A stretch of 64,000 nucleotides of DNA. Origin: Hydractinia symbiolongicarpus (lineage: Eukaryota > Cnidaria > Hydrozoa > Anthoathecata > Hydractiniidae). The position numbers were made by a program, and so were the translations under genes. The notes beneath the pieces were generated by a model. The model searched no databases. It was not told the origin of the DNA and worked only from the letters and a program-made list of their open reading frames with translations. Location: NCBI RefSeq assembly GCF_029227915.1, contig NC_079875.1, forward strand, positions 20,331,001 through 20,395,000, given 5' to 3'. Below, one piece after another: positions 23,878 to 35,092 of the stretch (within the stretch, counting starts at the first letter, position 1; every line of letters starts with the position of its first letter).

Positions 23878-25739
23878 GCACTAATGAAAACGACTTGGGA
23901 TGTTGTAGCGCATTGAGACTGGAACGACTAGTCCAATGGTAAACTGCGCAGGCAGATGGAACCTCGTGATTTACGTGTGAGGTCTTTATTTGACTGCAAA
24001 AGGTCATATTACAGCCTTTATAGGACTGTGCACGTAGTTAAGAGTGTTCTAAGGCGACGGCACTAATGAAAACGACTTGGGACGTTGAATTGCATTGAGA
24101 CTGGAACGACTAGTCCAATGGTAACCTGCAAAAGCAGCTAAAACCGCGTGATTAAAGTGTGCGGCCTTTATTAGACTGCAAAAGGCCATATTAGGGTCTT
24201 TATAGGACTGTGCACGTAGTTAAGAGTGTTCTAAGGCGACGGAGCTATTGAAAACGACTTGGGACGTTGAATTGCATTGAGACTGGAAGGAATAGTCCAA
24301 TGGTAACCTGCGCAGGCAGATGGAACCTCGTGATTTACGTGTGAGGTCTTATTTGACTGCAAAAGGTCATATTACAGCCTTTATAGGACTGTGCACGTAG
24401 TTAAGAGTGTTCTAAGGCGACGGCACTAATGAAAACGACTTGGGATGTTGTAGCGCATTGAGACTGGATCGACTAGTCCAATGGTAACCGGCACAGGCAG
24501 CTAAAACCGCGTGATTAAAGTGTGCGGCCTTTATGAGATTGCAAAAGGCCATATTACGGTCTTTATAGGACGATGCACGTAGTTAAGAGTGTTCTAAGGC
24601 CACGGCGCTAAGGAGAACCACTTGGAACGTTGTAGTGCATTGAGACTGGAAGGAATAGTCCATTGGTTCCCTGCACAGGCAGATAGAACCACGTGATTTG
24701 CGTGTGAGGCTATATTAGACTGCAAAAGGCCATATTACAGCCTTAATAGGACGATGCACGTAGTTAAAAGTGTTCTAAAGCGACGGCGCTAATGAAAACG
24801 ACTTGGGATGTTGTAGCACATTGAGACTGGAAAGACTAGTTCAATGGTAACCGGAGCAGGCAACTCAAACCGCGTGATTTAAGTGTGCGGGCTTTATTAG
24901 ACCGCAAAAGGCCATATTACGGTCGTTATAGGCCCGTGAACGTAATTAAGAGTGTTCTAAGACCACGGCGCTAAGGAGAACCACTTAAGACGTGCTGGTG
25001 TATTGGGAATAGAACGACTAGTCCAATGATAACCGGCACAGGCAGCTGAAACCGCGTGATTTACGTGTGAGGGGTTTATAAGACTGCAAAAGGCCATATT
25101 ACAGCCTTTAATAGGACTGTGCACCTAATTAAGAGTGTTCTAAGGCGACGGCGCTAATTGAGACTGGAAAGGCTAGTGCAATGGTAACCGGTGCAGGCAA
25201 CTCAAACCCCGTGATTTAAGTGTGCGGCCTTTATTAGATTGCAAAAGGCCATACTACGGTCTTTGTAATACGATGCACGTAGTTAAGAGTGTTCTAAAGC
25301 GACGGCGCTAATGAAAACGACTTGGGACGTTGTAGCGCATTGAGACTGGAAGGAATTGTCCAATGGTAACCGGCGCAGGCTGCTTAAACCGCATGATTTA
25401 CGTGTGCAGCCCTTATTGGACTGCAAAAGGCCATATTAAGGTCTTTATAGGACTGTGTACGTAGTTAAGAGTGTTCTAAGGACACGGCGCTAAGGAGAAC
25501 CACTTGCAACGTTGTACTGCATTTAGACTGGAAGGAATAGTCCAATGGTAAGCTGTGCAGGCAGATGAAACCACGTAATTTACGTGTGAGGCCTTTATTA
25601 GACTGCAAAAGTCCATTTTACGGTCTTTATAGGACTGTGCACGTAATTAAGAGTGTTCTAAGGCCACAACGTTAAGGAGAACTACTTGGAACGTTGTAGT
25701 GCAATGAGACTGCAAGGAATAGTCCAATGGTAACCTGCG
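23878..25739. repeat. Satellite block, dimer-spaced then mixed
   Basis: It begins with 364-bp dimer spacing (TGCAAAAGCAGC at 23763 and 24127). It then resembles the 20200-20560 and 21840-22200 segments, with ATTGGTTCCCTGC, GCACATTGAGACTGG and GTGAGGGGTTTATAAG at 25067. A 28-bp deletion monomer lies at 25155. One base is lost in GAGGTCTTATTTGAC near 24346. No gene is present. Confidence 0.72.
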
Positions 25740-26110
25740 CAGGCAGATAGAACCACGTGATTTACTTGTGAGGCTTTTATTAGACTGGAAAAGGGCATAT
25801 TATAGCCTTTGTAGGACGATGCACGTAGTTAAGAGTGTTGTAAAGCGACGGCGCTAAAAAAACGACTTGGGACGTTGTACCACATTGAGTCTTGAAGGAC
25901 TAGTCCAATGGTAACCTTCAAAGACAGGTGAAACCACGTGATTTACGTGTGAGGCCTTTATTAGACTGCAAAAGGCCATATTACGGCCTTTATAGGGCTG
26001 TGCACGTAGTTAAGATTGTTCTAAGGCGACGGCGCTAATGAAAACGACTTGGGATGTTGTAGCGCATTGGGACTTGAACGACTAGTCCAATGATAACCGG
26101 CACAGGCAGC

Positions 26111-26125
26111 TGAAACGTGTGAGGC
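26111..26125 (+). other. 12-bp deletion removing the CACGTG dyad
   Basis: GCTGAAAC is joined to GTGTGAGG, losing CACGTGATTTAC. The same junction is at 29176 and 31476. The deletion removes the E-box while leaving the rest of the monomer intact. Both deletion ends carry AC. Confidence 0.8.
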
Positions 26126-28240
26126 CTTTATAAGACTGCAAAAGGCCATATTACAGCCTTTATAGGACTGTGCACGTAGTTAAGAGTGTTCTAAGGCGAC
26201 GGCACTAATGAAAACGACTTGGGACGTTGTAGCGCATTGAGACTGGTAAGGCTAGTGCAATGGTAACCGGTGCAGGCAGCTGAAACCGCATGATTTACGT
26301 GTGCAGCCATTATTGGACTGCAAAAGGCCATATTAAGGTCTTTATAGGACTGTGTACGTAGTTAAGAGTGTTCTAAGGCCACGGCGCTAAGGAGAACCAG
26401 TTGAAACGTTGTACTGCATTGAGACTGGAAGGAATAGTCCAATGGTAAGCTGTGCAGGCAGATAAAACCACGTGATTTACTTGTGAGGCCTTTATTAGAC
26501 TGCAAAAGGCCCTTTTGCGGTCTTTATAGGACTGTGCACGTAGTTAAGTGTGTTCTAAGGCCACGAAGTTAAGGAGAACTACTTATAACGTTGTTGTACA
26601 TTGAGACTGGAAGGAATAGTCCAATGGTAACCTGGGCAGGCAGATGGAACCACGTGATTTACGTGAGAGCCCTTTATTAGACTGCAAAAGGCCATATTAC
26701 AGCATTTATAGGACTGTGCACGTAGTTAAGAGTGTTCTAAGGCCGGAGCTATTGAAAACGACTTGGGACGTTGAATTGCATTGAGACTGGAAGGAATAGT
26801 CCAATGGTAAGCTGCGCAGGCAGATGAAACCACGTGATTTACGTGTGAGGCCTTTATTAGACTGCAAAAGGCCATATTACAGCCTTTATAGAGCTGTGCA
26901 CGTAGTTAAGAGTGTTCTAAGGCGACGGCACTAATGAAAACGACTTGGGATGTTGTAGCGCATTGAGACTGGAACGACTAGTGCAATGGTAACCGGCACA
27001 GGCAGCTAAAACCGCATGATTAAAGTGTGCGGCCTTTATGAGACTGCAAAAGGCCATATTAAGGTCTTTATAGGACTGTGCACGTAGTTAAGAGTGTTCT
27101 AAGGCCACGGCGCTAAGGAGAACCACTTGGAACGTTGTAGTGTATTGAGACTGGAAGGAATAGTCCATTGGTTCCCTGCGCAGGCAGATAGAACCACGTG
27201 ATTTGCGTGTGAGGCTATATTAGACTGCAAAAGGCCATATTACAGCCTTAATAGGACGATGCACGTAGTTAAGTGTGTTCTAAGGCCACAGCGCTAAGGA
27301 GAACTACTTGGAACGTTGTTGTGCATTGAGACTGGAAGGAATAGTCCAATGGTACCCTGCGCAGGCAGATGGAACCACATGATTTACGTGTGAGGCCTTT
27401 ATTAGACTGCAAAAGGTCATATTACAGCATTTATAGGACTGTGCACGTAGTTAAGAGTGTTCTAAGGCGACGGAGCTATTGAAAACGACTTGGGACGTTG
27501 AATTGCATTGAGACTGGAACGACTAGTCCAATGGTAACCTGCAAAAGCAGCTAAAACCGCGTGATTAAAGTGTGCGGCCTTTATTAGACTGCAAAAGGCC
27601 ATATTAGGGTCTTTATAGGACTGTGCACGTAGTTAAGAGTGTTCTAAGGCCACAACGTTAAGGAGAACTACTTGGAACGTTGTAGTGCAATGAGACTGCA
27701 AGGAATAGTCCAATGGTAACCTGCGCAGGCAGATGGAACCACGTGATTTACTTGTGAGGCTTTTATTAGACTGGAAAAGGGCATATTATAGCCTTTGTAG
27801 GACGATGCACGTAGTTAAGAGTGTTGTAAAGCGACGGCGCTAAAAAAGCGACTTGGGACGTTGTACCACATTGAGTCTTGAAGGACCAGTCCAATGGTAA
27901 CCTTCAAAGACAGGTGAAACCACGTGATTTACGTGAGAGCCCTTTATTAGACTGCAAAAGGTCATATTACAGCATTTATAGGACTGTGCACGTGGTTAAG
28001 AGTGTTCTAAGGCCACGGTGCTAAGGAGAACTACTTGGAACGTTGTAGTGCAATGAGACTGCAAGGAATAGTCCATTGGTTCCCTGCGCAGGCAGATAGA
28101 ACCACGTGATTTGCGTGTGAGGCTATATTAGACTGCAAAAGGCCATATTACAGCCTTAATAGGACGATGCACGTAGTTAAGAGTGTTCTAAGGCCACAAC
28201 GTTAAGGAGAACTACTTGGAACGTTGTAGTGCAATGAGAT

Positions 28241-28262
28241 TGCAAGGAATATAACCTGCGCA
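28241..28262 (+). other. 9-bp deletion monomer (lineage marker)
   Basis: CAAGGAATA runs into TAACCTGCGC, missing GTCCAATGG, which removes one arm of the CATTGAGACT/AGTCCAATG dyad. The junction recurs at 30590, 33619, 35389 (within a larger deletion), 37921, 40977 and 47059. It traces copies of one segment across 19 kb. Confidence 0.8.
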
Positions 28263-28454
28263 GGCAGATGGAACCACGTGATTTACTTGTGAGGCTTTTA
28301 TTAGACTGGAAAAGGGCATATTATAGCCTTTGTAGGACGATGCACGTAGTTAAGAGTGTTGCAAAGCGACGGCGCTAAAAAACGACTTGGGACGTTGTAC
28401 CACATTGAGTCTTGAAGGACTAGTCCAATGGTAACCTTCGCAGACAGGTGAAAC

Positions 28455-28469
28455 CACGTGATTTACGTG
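28455..28469. promoter_or_regulatory. E-box dyad CACGT-GATTT-ACGTG (representative copy)
   Basis: A perfect 5-bp inverted repeat separated by GATTT, with CACGTG at its left end. It is present in most class A monomers; class B replaces it with CGCGTG and a third variant has CTCGTG. CACGTG is the core E-box bound by many bHLH proteins. Read on the minus strand, ATCACGTG also fits the budding-yeast CDEI consensus RTCACRTG. Binding is not shown by sequence. Confidence 0.5.
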
Positions 28470-28472
28470 TGA

Positions 28473-28511
28473 GGCCTTTATTAGACTGCAAAAGGCCATA
28501 TTACGGCCTTT
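28473..28511. other. Three-arm inverted repeat (representative copy)
   Basis: GGCCTTT (28473-28479), AAAGGCC (28491-28497) and GGCCTTT (28505-28511) lie in a row with 11- and 7-base spacers. The central arm is the perfect complement of both outer arms, so two alternative hairpins or cruciforms compete. Many monomers keep at least six paired bases on each side (CAGCCTTT or CGGTCTTT in the third arm weakens one alternative). Confidence 0.7.
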
Positions 28512-29671
28512 ATAGGGCTGTGCACGTCTTTAAGAGTGTTCTAAGGCGACGGCACTAATGAAAACGACTTGGGACGTTGTAGCGCATTGAGACTGGAAAG
28601 GCTAGTGCAATGGTAAGCTGTGCAGGCAGATGAAACCGCGTGATTTACGTGTGAGGCCTTTATTAGACTGCAAAAGTCCATTTTACGGTCTTTATAGGAC
28701 TGTGCACGTAGTTAAGTGTGTTCTAAGGCCACAGCGCTAAAGAGAACTACTTGGAACGTTGTTGTGCATTGAGACTGGAAGGAATAGTCCAATGGTACCC
28801 TGCGCAGGCAGATAAAACCACGTGATTTACTTGTGAGGCTTTTATTAGACTGGAAAAGGGCATATTATAGCCTTTGTAGGACGATGCACGTAGTTAAGAG
28901 TGTTGTAAAGCGACGGCGCTAAAAAAACGACTTGGGACGTTGTACCACATTGAGTCTTGAAGGACTAGTCCAATGGTAACCTTCAAAGACAGGTGAAACC
29001 ACGTGATTTACGTGTGAGGCCTTTATTAGACTGCAAAAGGCCATATTACGGCCTTTATAGGGCTGTGCACGTAGTTAAGAGTGTTCTAAGGCGACGGCAC
29101 TAATGAAAACGACTTGGGATGTTGTAGCGCATTGGGACTTGAACGACTAGTCCAATGATAACCGGCACAGGCAGCTGAAACGTGTGAGGCCTTTATAAGA
29201 CTGCAAAAGGCCATATTACAGCCTTTATAGGACTGTGCACGTAGTTAAGAGTGTTCTAAGGCGACGGCGCTAATGAAAACGACTTGGGACGTTGTAGCGC
29301 ATTGAGACTGGTAAGGCTAGTGCAATGGTAACCGGTGCAGGCAGCTGAAACCGCATGATTTACGTGTGCAGCCATTATTGGACTGCAAAAGGCCATATTA
29401 AGGTCTTTATAGGACTGTGTACGTAGTTAAGAGTGTTCTAAGGCCACGGCGCTAAGGAGAACCAGTTGAAACGTTGTACTGCATTGAGACTGGAAGGAAT
29501 AGTCCAATGGTAAGCTGTGCAGGCAGATAAAACCACGTGATTTACTTGTGAGGCCTTTATTAGACTGCAAAAAGCCCTTTTGCGGTCTTTATAGGACTGT
29601 GCACGTAGATAAGTGTGTTCTAAGGCCACGGCGCTAAGGAGAACTACTTGGAACGTTGTTGTGCATTGAGA

Positions 29672-29700
29672 CTGGAAGGAATAGTCCAATGGTAACCTGC
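29672..29700. other. Imperfect dyad CATTGAGACT ... AGTCCAATG (representative)
   Basis: The sequence between about these positions reads CATTGAGACT, nine bases (GGAAGGAAT), then AGTCCAATG. The arms pair fully apart from one unpaired A (or G in the CATTGGGACT variants). The right arm contains CCAATGG, a CCAAT-box core. The dyad is conserved in both monomer classes. Confidence 0.6.
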
Positions 29701-29811
29701 GCAGGCAGATGGAACCACGTGATTTACGTGAGAGCCCTTTATTAGACTGCAAAAGGCCATATTACAGCATTTATAGGACTGTGCACGTAGTTAAGAGTGT
29801 TCTAAGGCCGG

Positions 29812-32800
29812 AGCTATTGAAAACGACTTGGGACGTTGAATTGCATTGAGACTGGAAGGAATAGTCCAATGGTAAGCTGCGCAGGCAGATGAAACCACGT
29901 GATTTACGTGTGAGGCCTTTATTAGACTGCAAAAGGCCATATTACAGCCTTTATAGAGCTGTGCACGTAGTTAAGAGTGTTCTAAGGCGACGGCACTAAT
30001 GAAAACGACTTGGGATGTTGTAGCGCATTGAGACTGGAACGACTAGTGCAATGGTAACCGGCACAGGCAGCTAAAACCGCATGATTAAAGTGTGCGGCCT
30101 TTATGAGACTGCAAAAGGCCATATTAAGGTCTTTATAGGACTGTGCACGTAGTTAAGAGTGTTCTAAGGCCAAGGCGCTAAGGAGAACTACTTGGAACGT
30201 TGTAGCACATTGAGACTGGAAAAACTAGTCCAATGGTAACCGGCGCAGACAACTCAAACCGCGTGATTTAAGTATGCGGCCTTTATTACACCGCAAAAGG
30301 CCATACTACGGTCTTTATAGGACTGTGCACGTAGTTAAGAGTGTTTTAAGGCCACGGCGCTAAGGAGAACCACTTGGAACGTTGTAGTGTATTGAGACTG
30401 GAAAGAATAGTCCATTGGTTCCCTGCGCAGGCAGATAGAACCACGTGATTTGCGTGTGAGGCTATATTAGACTGCAAAAGGCTATATTACAGCCTTAATA
30501 GGACGATGCACGTAGTTAAGAGTGTTCTAAGGCCACAACGTTAAGGAGAACTACTTGGAACGTTGTAGTGCAATGAGACTGCAAGGAATATAACCTGCGC
30601 AAGCAGATGGAACCACGTGATTTACTTGTGAGGCTTTTATTAGACTGGAAAAGGGCATATTATAGCCTTTGTAGGACGATGCACGTAGTTAAGAGTGTTG
30701 CAAAGCGACGGCGCTTAAAAACGACTTGAGACGTTGTACCACATTGAGTCTTGAAGGACTAGTCCAATGGTAACCTTCGCAGACAGGTGAAACCACGTGA
30801 TTTACGTGTGAGGCCTTTATTAGACTGCAAAAGGCCATATTACGGCCTTTATAGGGCTGTGCACGTCTTTAAGAGTGTTCTAAGGCGACGGCACTAATGA
30901 AAACGACTTGGGACGTTGTAGCGCATTGAGACTGGAAAGGCTAGTGCAATGGTAAGCTGTGCAGGCAGATGAAACCGCGTGATTTACGTGTGAGGCCTTT
31001 ATTAGACTGCAAAAGTCCATTTTACGGTCTTTATAGGACTGTGCACGTAGTTAAGTGTGTTCTAAGGCCACAGCGCTAAAGAGAACTACTTGGAACGTTG
31101 TTGTGCATTGAGACTGGAAGGAATAGTCCAATGGTACCCTGCGCAGGCAGATAAAACCACGTGATTTACTTGTGAGGCTTTTATTAGACTGGAAAAGGGC
31201 ATATTATAGCCTTTGTAGGACGATGCACGTAGTTAAGAGTGTTGTAAAGCGACGGCGCTAAAAAAACGACTTGGGACGTTGTACCACATTGAGTCTTGAA
31301 GGACTAGTCCAATGGTAACCTTCAAAGACAGGTGAAACCACGTGATTTACGTGTGAGGCCTTTATTAGACTGCAAAAGGCCATATTACGGCCTTTATAGG
31401 GCTGTGCACGTAGTTGGGATGTTGTAGCGCATTGGGACTTGAACGACTAGTCCAATGATAACCGGCACAAGCAGCTGAAACGTGTGAGGCCTTTATAAGA
31501 CTGCAAAAGGCCATATTACAGCCTTTATAGGACTGTGCACGTAGTTAAGAGTGTTCTAAGGCGACGGCGCTAATGAAAACGACTTGGGACGTTGTAGCGC
31601 ATTGAGACTGGTAAGGCTAGTGCAATGGTAACCGGTGCAGGCAGCTGAAACCGCATGATTTACGTGTGCAGCCATTATTGGACTGCAAAAGGCCATATTA
31701 AGGTCTTTATAGGACTGTGTACGTAGTTAAGAGTGTTCTAAGGCCACGGCGCTAAGGAGAACCAGTTGAAACGTTGTACTGCATTGAGACTGGGAGGAAT
31801 AGTCCAATGGTAAGCTGTGCAGGCAGATAAAACCACGTGATTTACTTGTGAGGCCTTTATTAGACTGCAAAAGGCCTTTTTGCGGTCTTTATAGGACTGT
31901 GCACGTAGTTAAGTGTGTTCTAAGGCCACGAGGTTAAGGAGAAGTACTTATAACGTTGTTGTACATTGAGACTGGAAGGAATAGTCCAATGGTAACCTGC
32001 GCAGGCAGATGGAACCACGTGATTTACGTGAGAGCCCTTTATTAGACTGCAAAAGGCCATATTACAGCATTTATAGGACTGTGCACGTAGTTAAGTGTGT
32101 TCTAAGGCCACAGCGCTAAGGAGAACTACTTGGAACGTTGTTGTGCATTGAGACTGGAAGGAATAGTCCAATGGTACCCTGCGCAGGCAGATGGAACCAC
32201 ATGATTTACGTGTGAGGCCTTTATTAGACTGCAAAAGGTCATATTACAGCATTTATAGGACTGTGCACGTAGTTAAGAGTGTTCTAAGGCGACGGAGCTA
32301 GTGAAAACGACTTGGGACGTTGAATTGCATTGAGACTGGAACGACTAGTCCAATGGTAACCTGCAAAAGCAGCTAAAACCGCGTGATTAAAGTGTGCGGC
32401 CTTTATTAGACTGCAAAAGGCCATATTAGGGTCTTTATAGGACTGTGCACGTAGTTAAGAGTGTTCTGAGGCCACAACGTTAAGGAGAACTACTTGGAAC
32501 GTTGTAGTGCAATGAGACTGCAAGGAATAGTCCAATGGTAACCTGCGCAGGCAGATGGAACCACGTGATTTACTTGTGAGGCTTTTATTAGACTGGAAAA
32601 GGGCATATTATAGCCTTTGTAGGACGATGCACGTAGTTAAGAGTGTTGTAAAGCGACGGCGCTAAAAAAACGACTTGGGACGTTGTACCACATTGAGACT
32701 GGAAGGAATAGTCCAATGGTAACCTGCGCAGGCAGATGGAACCACGTGATTTACGTGAGAGCCCTTTATTAGACTGCAAAAGGGCATATTACAGCATTTA

Positions 32801-34014
32801 TAGGACTGTGCACGTAGTTAAGAGTGTTCTAAGGCGACGGAGCTATTGAAAACGACTTGGGACGTTGAATTGCATTGAGACTGGAAGGAATAGTCCAATG
32901 GTAAGCTGCGCAGGCAGATGAAACCACGTGATTTACGTGTGAGGCCTTTATTAGACTGCAAAAGGCCATATTACAGCCTTTATAGAGCTGTGCACGTAGT
33001 TAAGAGTGTTCTAAGGCGACGGCACTAATGAAAACGACTTGGGATGTTGTAGCGCATTGAGACTGGAACGACTAGTCCAATGGTAACCGGCACAGGCAGC
33101 TAAAACCGCATGATTAAAGTGTGCGGCCTTTATGAGACTGCAAAAGGCCATATTAAGGTCTTTATAGGACTGTGCACGTAGTTAAGAGTGTTCTAAGGCC
33201 ACGGCGCTAAGGAGAACTACTTGGAACGTTGTAGCACATTGAGACTGGAAAAACTAGTCCAATGGTAACCGGCACAGACAACTCAAACCGCGTGATTTAA
33301 GTATGCGGCCTTTATTACACCGCAAAAGGCCATACTACGGTCTTTATAGGACTGTGCACGTAGTTAAGAGTGTTCTAAGGCCACGGCGCTAAGGAGAACC
33401 ACTTGGAACGTTGTAGTGTATTGAGACTGGAAGGAATAGTCCATTGGTTCCCTGCGCAGGCAGATAGAACCACGTGATTTGCGTGTGAGGCTATATTAGA
33501 CTGCAAAAGGCCATATTACAGCCTTAATAGGACGATGCACGTAGTTAAGAGTGTTCTAAGGCCACAACGTTAAGGAGAACTACTTGGAACGTTGTAGTGC
33601 AATGAGACTGCAAGGAATATAACCTGCGCAGGCAGATGGAACCACGTGATTTACTTGTGAGGCTTTTATTAGACTGGAAAAGGGCATATTATAGCCTTTG
33701 TAGGACGATGCACGTAGTTAAGAGTGTTGCAAAGCGACGGCGCTAAAAAACGACTTGGGACGTTGTACCACATTGAGTCTTGAAGGACTAGTCCAATGGT
33801 AACCTTCGCAGACAGGTGAAACCACGTGATTTACGTGTGAGGCCTTTATTAGACTGCAAAAGGCCATATTACGGCCTTTATAGGGCTGTACACGTCTTTA
33901 AGAGTGTTCTAAGGCGACGGCACTAATGAAAACGACTTGGGACGTTGTAGCGCATTGAGACTGGAAAGGCTAGTGCAATGGTAAGCTGTGCAGGCAGATG
34001 AAACCGCGTGATTT
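29812..34014. repeat. Duplication with 3029-bp offset
   Basis: About 29812-30985 matches 32841-34014. Anchors are TTATAGAGCT (29951 and 32980), TGTAGCACATTGAGACTGGA (30201 and 33230) and ATAACCTGC (30590 and 33619). In addition, about 27271-27872 matches 32093-32694 (offset 4822, starting at AAGTGTGTTC). The whole 25.7-34.0 kb stretch is thus built from overlapping copies. No gene is present. Confidence 0.8.
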
Positions 34015-34546
34015 AAGTGTGCGGCCTTTATTAGACTGCAAAAGGCCATACTACGGTCTTTGTAGGACGATGCACGTAGATAAGAGTGTTCTAAAGCGAC
34101 GGAGCTATTGAAAACGACTTGGGACGTTCAATTGTATTGAGACTGGAAGGAATAGTCCAATGGTAAGCTGTGCAGGCAGATGAAACCACGTGATTTACGT
34201 GTGAGGCCTTTATTAGACTGCAAAAGGCCATATTACAGCCTTTATAGGGCTGTGCACGTAGTCAAGAGTGTTCTAAGGCGACGGCGCTAAGGAGAACCAG
34301 TTGGAACGTTGTACTGCATTGAGACTGGAAGGAATAGTCCAATGGTAAGCTGTGCAGGCAGATGAAACCACGTGATTTACGTGTGAGGCCTTTATTAGAC
34401 TGCAAAAGGCCATTTTGCGGTCTTTATAGAACTGTGCACGTAGTTAAGTGTGTTCTAAGGCCACGACGTTAAGGAGAACTACTTGAAACGTTGTTGTGCA
34501 TTGAGACTGAAAGGAATAGTCCAATGGTAACCTGCGCAGGCAGATG
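34001..34546. repeat. 546-bp trimer tandem duplication, copy 1
   Basis: The copy starts at AAACCGCGTGATTTAAG (34001); the same sequence recurs at 34547. Marker GGGACGTTCA at 34121 recurs at 34667, also 546 bp later. This copy has private changes GCACGTAGATAAG, AATTGTATTGAG and GTAGTCAAGAG. Confidence 0.87.
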
Positions 34547-35092
34547 AAACCGCGTGATTTAAGTGTGCGGCCTTTATTAGACTGCAAAAGGCCATACTAC
34601 GGTCTTTGTAGGACGATGCACGTAGTTAAGAGAGTTCTAAAGCGGCGGAGCTATTGAAAACGACTTGGGACGTTCAATTGCATTGAGACTGGAAGGAATA
34701 GTCCAATGGTAAGCTGCGCAGACAGATGAAACCACGTGATTTACGTGTGAGGCCTTTATTAGACTGCAAAAGGCCATATTACAGCCTTTATAGGGCTGTG
34801 CACGTAGTTAAGAGTGTTCTAAGGCGACGGCGCTAAGGAGAACCAGTTGGAACGTTGTACTGCATTGAGACTGGAAGGAATAGTCCAATGGTAAGCTGTG
34901 CAGGCAGATGAAACCACGTGATTTACGTGTGAGGCCTTTATTAGACTGCAAAAGGCCATTTTGCGGTCTTTATAGAACTGTGCACGTAGTTAAGTGTGTT
35001 CTAAGGCCACGACGTTAAGGAGAACTACTTGAAACGTTGTTGTGCATTGAGACTGGAAGGAATAGTCCAATGGTAACCTGCGCAGGCAGATG
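34547..35092. repeat. 546-bp trimer tandem duplication, copy 2
   Basis: It directly follows copy 1 and shows the same three monomers in order: CATACTACGG, then CAGCCTTTATAGGGC with GGAGAACCAGTTGG, then CATTTTGCGG with TATAGAACTGTG. It ends where CAGATGGAACCACG replaces CAGATGAAACCGCG. Private changes include GAGAGTTCTAAAGCGGCGG. Confidence 0.87.

Larger units (their letters stand above)
25740..30185. repeat. Duplication with 3065-bp offset
   Basis: About 25740-27120 matches 28805-30185. Anchors are the 12-bp-deleted TGAAACGTGTGAGG (26111 and 29176), ACGTGAGAGCCC (26661 and 29726), GGCCGGAGCTATTG (26741 and 29806) and TATAGAGCTGTGC. The offset is 3065 bp throughout. Between the copies lie monomers with GGCCACAACGTTAAGG and CCTTCAAAGACAGG. 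3065 bp is about 17 monomers. Confidence 0.82.
28070..32095. repeat. Duplication with 2339/2300-bp offset
   Basis: About 28070-29795 matches 30410-32095. The offset is 2339 bp at AAGGAATATAACC (28251 and 30590) and 2300 bp at TGAAACGTGTGAGG (29176 and 31476) and GAGAGCCC (29731 and 32031). The 39-bp change is a deletion near 31413, where GTGCACGTAGTT joins directly to GGGATGTTG. This duplication overlaps the 3065-bp one, so at least two events are layered. Confidence 0.8.

Noticed and set aside
28455-28469. Yeast-type point centromere
   Set aside because: Only the CDEI-like octamer fits. No AT-rich CDEII stretch or CDEIII motif follows, and the motif is repeated in hundreds of monomers.
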